From: Ailanthus altissimus | Taxonomy: Eukaryota > Streptophyta > Magnoliopsida > Sapindales > Simaroubaceae | NCBI GenBank assembly: GCA_946807835.1 | Contig: OX327700.1 | Span: 22,108,001-22,172,000 of the forward strand | Reading direction: 5' to 3' | DNA length: 64,000 nucleotides | Part shown: piece by piece, positions 62,549-64,000 of the stretch | Numbering within the stretch: the first letter of the stretch is position 1 | Layout: each line of letters starts with the position of its first letter | The notes under the pieces: model-generated | Seen by the model: only the letters and a program-made list of their open reading frames with translations | What the model was told of the DNA's origin: nothing | Databases searched by the model: none | Translations under genes and position numbers: made by a program

Positions 62549-62761
62549 TTTTCTTTTTTTTCTACTTTCGTTATATATTTTTCTTCTTGGTGCTTTTAAG
62601 GAAAGATGAAAGAGAGGCAGCAGAAATGAAAAGAAACCAGAAGCGAAGCTGTGATCGCGTTTCGTGTTTGTGGGGGCAGAACGAGGGTTTTGGTTTATGG
62701 GGTCAAGGGACAGAACAGGTGTCATGAAAATTGCTAAGTATGAAGGAAATTTTCTAACTGG

Positions 62762-62771
62762 AAAAAAAAAA
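62762..62771 (-). terminator. Pol III terminator of the tRNA-Ser gene
   Basis: A run of ten T on the minus strand, preceded by TTTA, starting 5 nt after the tRNA 3' end. This is a strong RNA polymerase III stop. Confidence 0.85.
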
Positions 62772-62775
62772 TAAA

Positions 62776-62857
62776 CGTCGCCTGAGAGATTCGAACTCTC
62801 GCGGGGAAACCCCATGTACTTAGCAGGCACACGCCTTAACCACTCGGCCAAAGCGAC
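62776..62857 (-). tRNA. tRNA-Ser: tRNA-Ser(GCT), reads AGC/AGU codons
   Basis: An 82-nt cloverleaf without intron. Acceptor GTCGCTT pairs with AGGCGAC (one G-U), with discriminator G at 62776. The anticodon stem TGTGC/GTACA encloses loop CTGCTAA, giving anticodon GCT. The long variable arm GGGG-TTT-CCCC is typical of serine tRNAs. The T arm is GAGAG-TTCGAAT-CTCTC. The A box (TGGCCGAGTGG) and B box (GTTCGAATCTC) are intact. CCA is not encoded, as expected for a nuclear gene. A TATATAA-like sequence lies about 29 bp upstream (62886-62892) and a T10 terminator follows, so it is probably functional. It lies 228 bp upstream of, and on the same strand as, the RETICULATA-RELATED start codon. Confidence 0.97.
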
Positions 62858-63933
62858 TTAGACGTTCGTCGCATCACTGAAAATTTATATAATAAATAAT
62901 AGTTTCATTGCATTTGCAAGCAGAACTAGTGGCAATTTTATAAAAGGAAAATAATATATTTTTTTGAACCGAAATTTGGTAGAAGTGACGATTTACACTG
63001 TTAGTGAACTTCACAAAATATGCGTATCACTTCGTCCTTAGATGATGGAGCACGTGAAACTTTGACGTTGTCTCATTGTTGACATGTCAGAAAGCAAAGT
63101 TTGGCTTGAGAAAATTGGAGAAGGAAGAAAGCCAAATCGAGAGACAGTTTATTAGTTGTTGTGGATGTGCATGGATTAGAAAAATGTACTGTATTTTGGT
63201 CCCAAAAAAAATTTTAATGTCAATTTTTTTTTTAAAATTTATTTGATGATATTTAGTTACAATTAAAGATGATTTTTTAAGGATTAAAAAAATTATTTTA
63301 ATTTTTTTAAAAAAATTTAAATTTTAGACTTTTGATAATAGAATTTTTTAATATTTGTATAATATCACATATACTTTAATAATATTTTCATATTGTACCC
63401 CGAATAAAAATTAATTCTATTCAAATAACATTTTAATATTTTTTTTTAAAAATTATTATATCTTTAATTCTTCATATTTTTATAACTATTATATTTTTAT
63501 AAGAATTTATCAAAAAAATTTGTTGATATTTTAATTTTTAAAATAAAAAAGTATTATTTTATTTTTGTACAAAATATAATAATTTATATTAATTCATTGA
63601 TTACTATATATTAATTTTACTTAATTATTTTTTTAATAAATTAAAATTTAAAAAAATACATAATAAATTTAAACTTATATATAAAAAATATTAAATTATT
63701 TAAAATTTAAATTTAAATTTTATTAAATGTCATTTTTAATAATTTAATAATAGATAAATATTTTTAATAATATATAACCAAACGATACTTTAAAAGAGTT
63801 TTTTTAATTAATAGTAAACGACTAGTATCTTTTTTTTTTAAGTTGTATTTTAAAATATTTTACTTTCAAAAAATTTATTTAGAAAATTTAATCAAAGATT
63901 TCTTAATTATTTTACAAATTTTTTGTTTTGTAG
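62858..63933. other. Intergenic with AT-rich dispersed repeat (copy 3 of 3)
   Basis: 62858-63200 is the tRNA upstream region and unassigned sequence. About 63210-63910 is the third copy of the AT-rich repeat (ATTAAATGTCATTTTTAATA, ATATAACCAAACGATACTTT, TTTACTTTCAAAAAATTTA), matching 56850-57600 in order and orientation. Confidence 0.5.
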
Positions 63934-64000
63934 GCGAGGAAAGCCACAAAAAAAGCCATTGCGGAAATGAGTGAGGAGACTATGGCAGCTTTTGAGAATA
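63934..64000 (+). CDS. Possible partial exon of a gene leaving the window
   Basis: After a T-rich tract and the acceptor TTTTGTAG (ending 63933), one frame stays open to the window edge and reads ARKATKKAIAEMSEETMAAF. The other two frames contain stops. The composition changes sharply from AT-rich repeat to balanced sequence at the acceptor. I do not recognise the protein. At 22 codons this could be chance. Confidence 0.35.

Noticed and set aside
61925..62851. Long minus-strand frame of 308 codons starting inside the tRNA
   Set aside because: The first 30 or so codons are the tRNA-Ser gene read as protein, and the last part is intron 1 of the envelope gene. Only 62548-62084 is exon.

Overview
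This window is nuclear DNA of a flowering plant. The evidence is large GT-AG split genes for typical plant proteins, an RNA polymerase III tRNA-Ser gene, very AT-rich intergenic DNA and heavy loads of decayed LTR retrotransposons. The gene order matches, from memory, the Arabidopsis At5g22760 - At5g22770/22780 - At5g22790 neighbourhood, so a eudicot is likely. I cannot name the species.

Layout. Positions 1-31,000 are a transposable-element graveyard with no intact host gene. It holds a decayed Ty3/Gypsy RNase H-integrase fragment (1-1065). A minus-strand LTR element with primer-binding site, polypurine tract and near-matching target duplication (1857-7353) has been invaded by two solo LTRs. 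A 76-bp minisatellite is split by a 531-bp solo LTR (9905-11165). A plus-strand Copia LTR (from 12360) contains a solo LTR of its own family (14069-17566), which contains a different solo LTR (14729-16260). A minus-strand copy of the same Copia LTR follows (about 18000-20023). An inverted-repeat element (20035-20922) is itself split by a GC-rich 604-bp composite carrying pol III B-box-like motifs. A decayed Copia gag-pol (about 22300-29570) is split by two more solo LTRs (24120-25481, 26070-28845) and ends in its own truncated 3' LTR.

Positions 32,500-62,900 are the gene island. They hold a 9-exon DDT/PHD chromatin protein (plus), a 27-exon AP-2 alpha-adaptin (minus, convergent with the first), a 7-exon chloroplast-envelope RETICULATA-RELATED protein (minus), and a tRNA-Ser(GCT) lying 228 bp upstream of that gene's start codon on the same strand. 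I rebuilt all exon boundaries by hand from GT/AG sites and frame; each model reads through without an internal stop (1707, 1017 and 397 residues). A short open stretch after a good acceptor at 63934 suggests an exon of a fourth gene leaving the window.

The three genes are unrelated in function (chromatin regulation, endocytosis, plastid envelope), and their clustering is most simply ancestral microsynteny. No new coding system was found. The most unusual material is in the repeats: a cluster of ten GAATAGT heptamers, the composite inverted-repeat element, a GCAGTGCT repeat cluster that shares its motif with a Gypsy LTR, and an exact 101-bp tandem duplication between two convergent genes.
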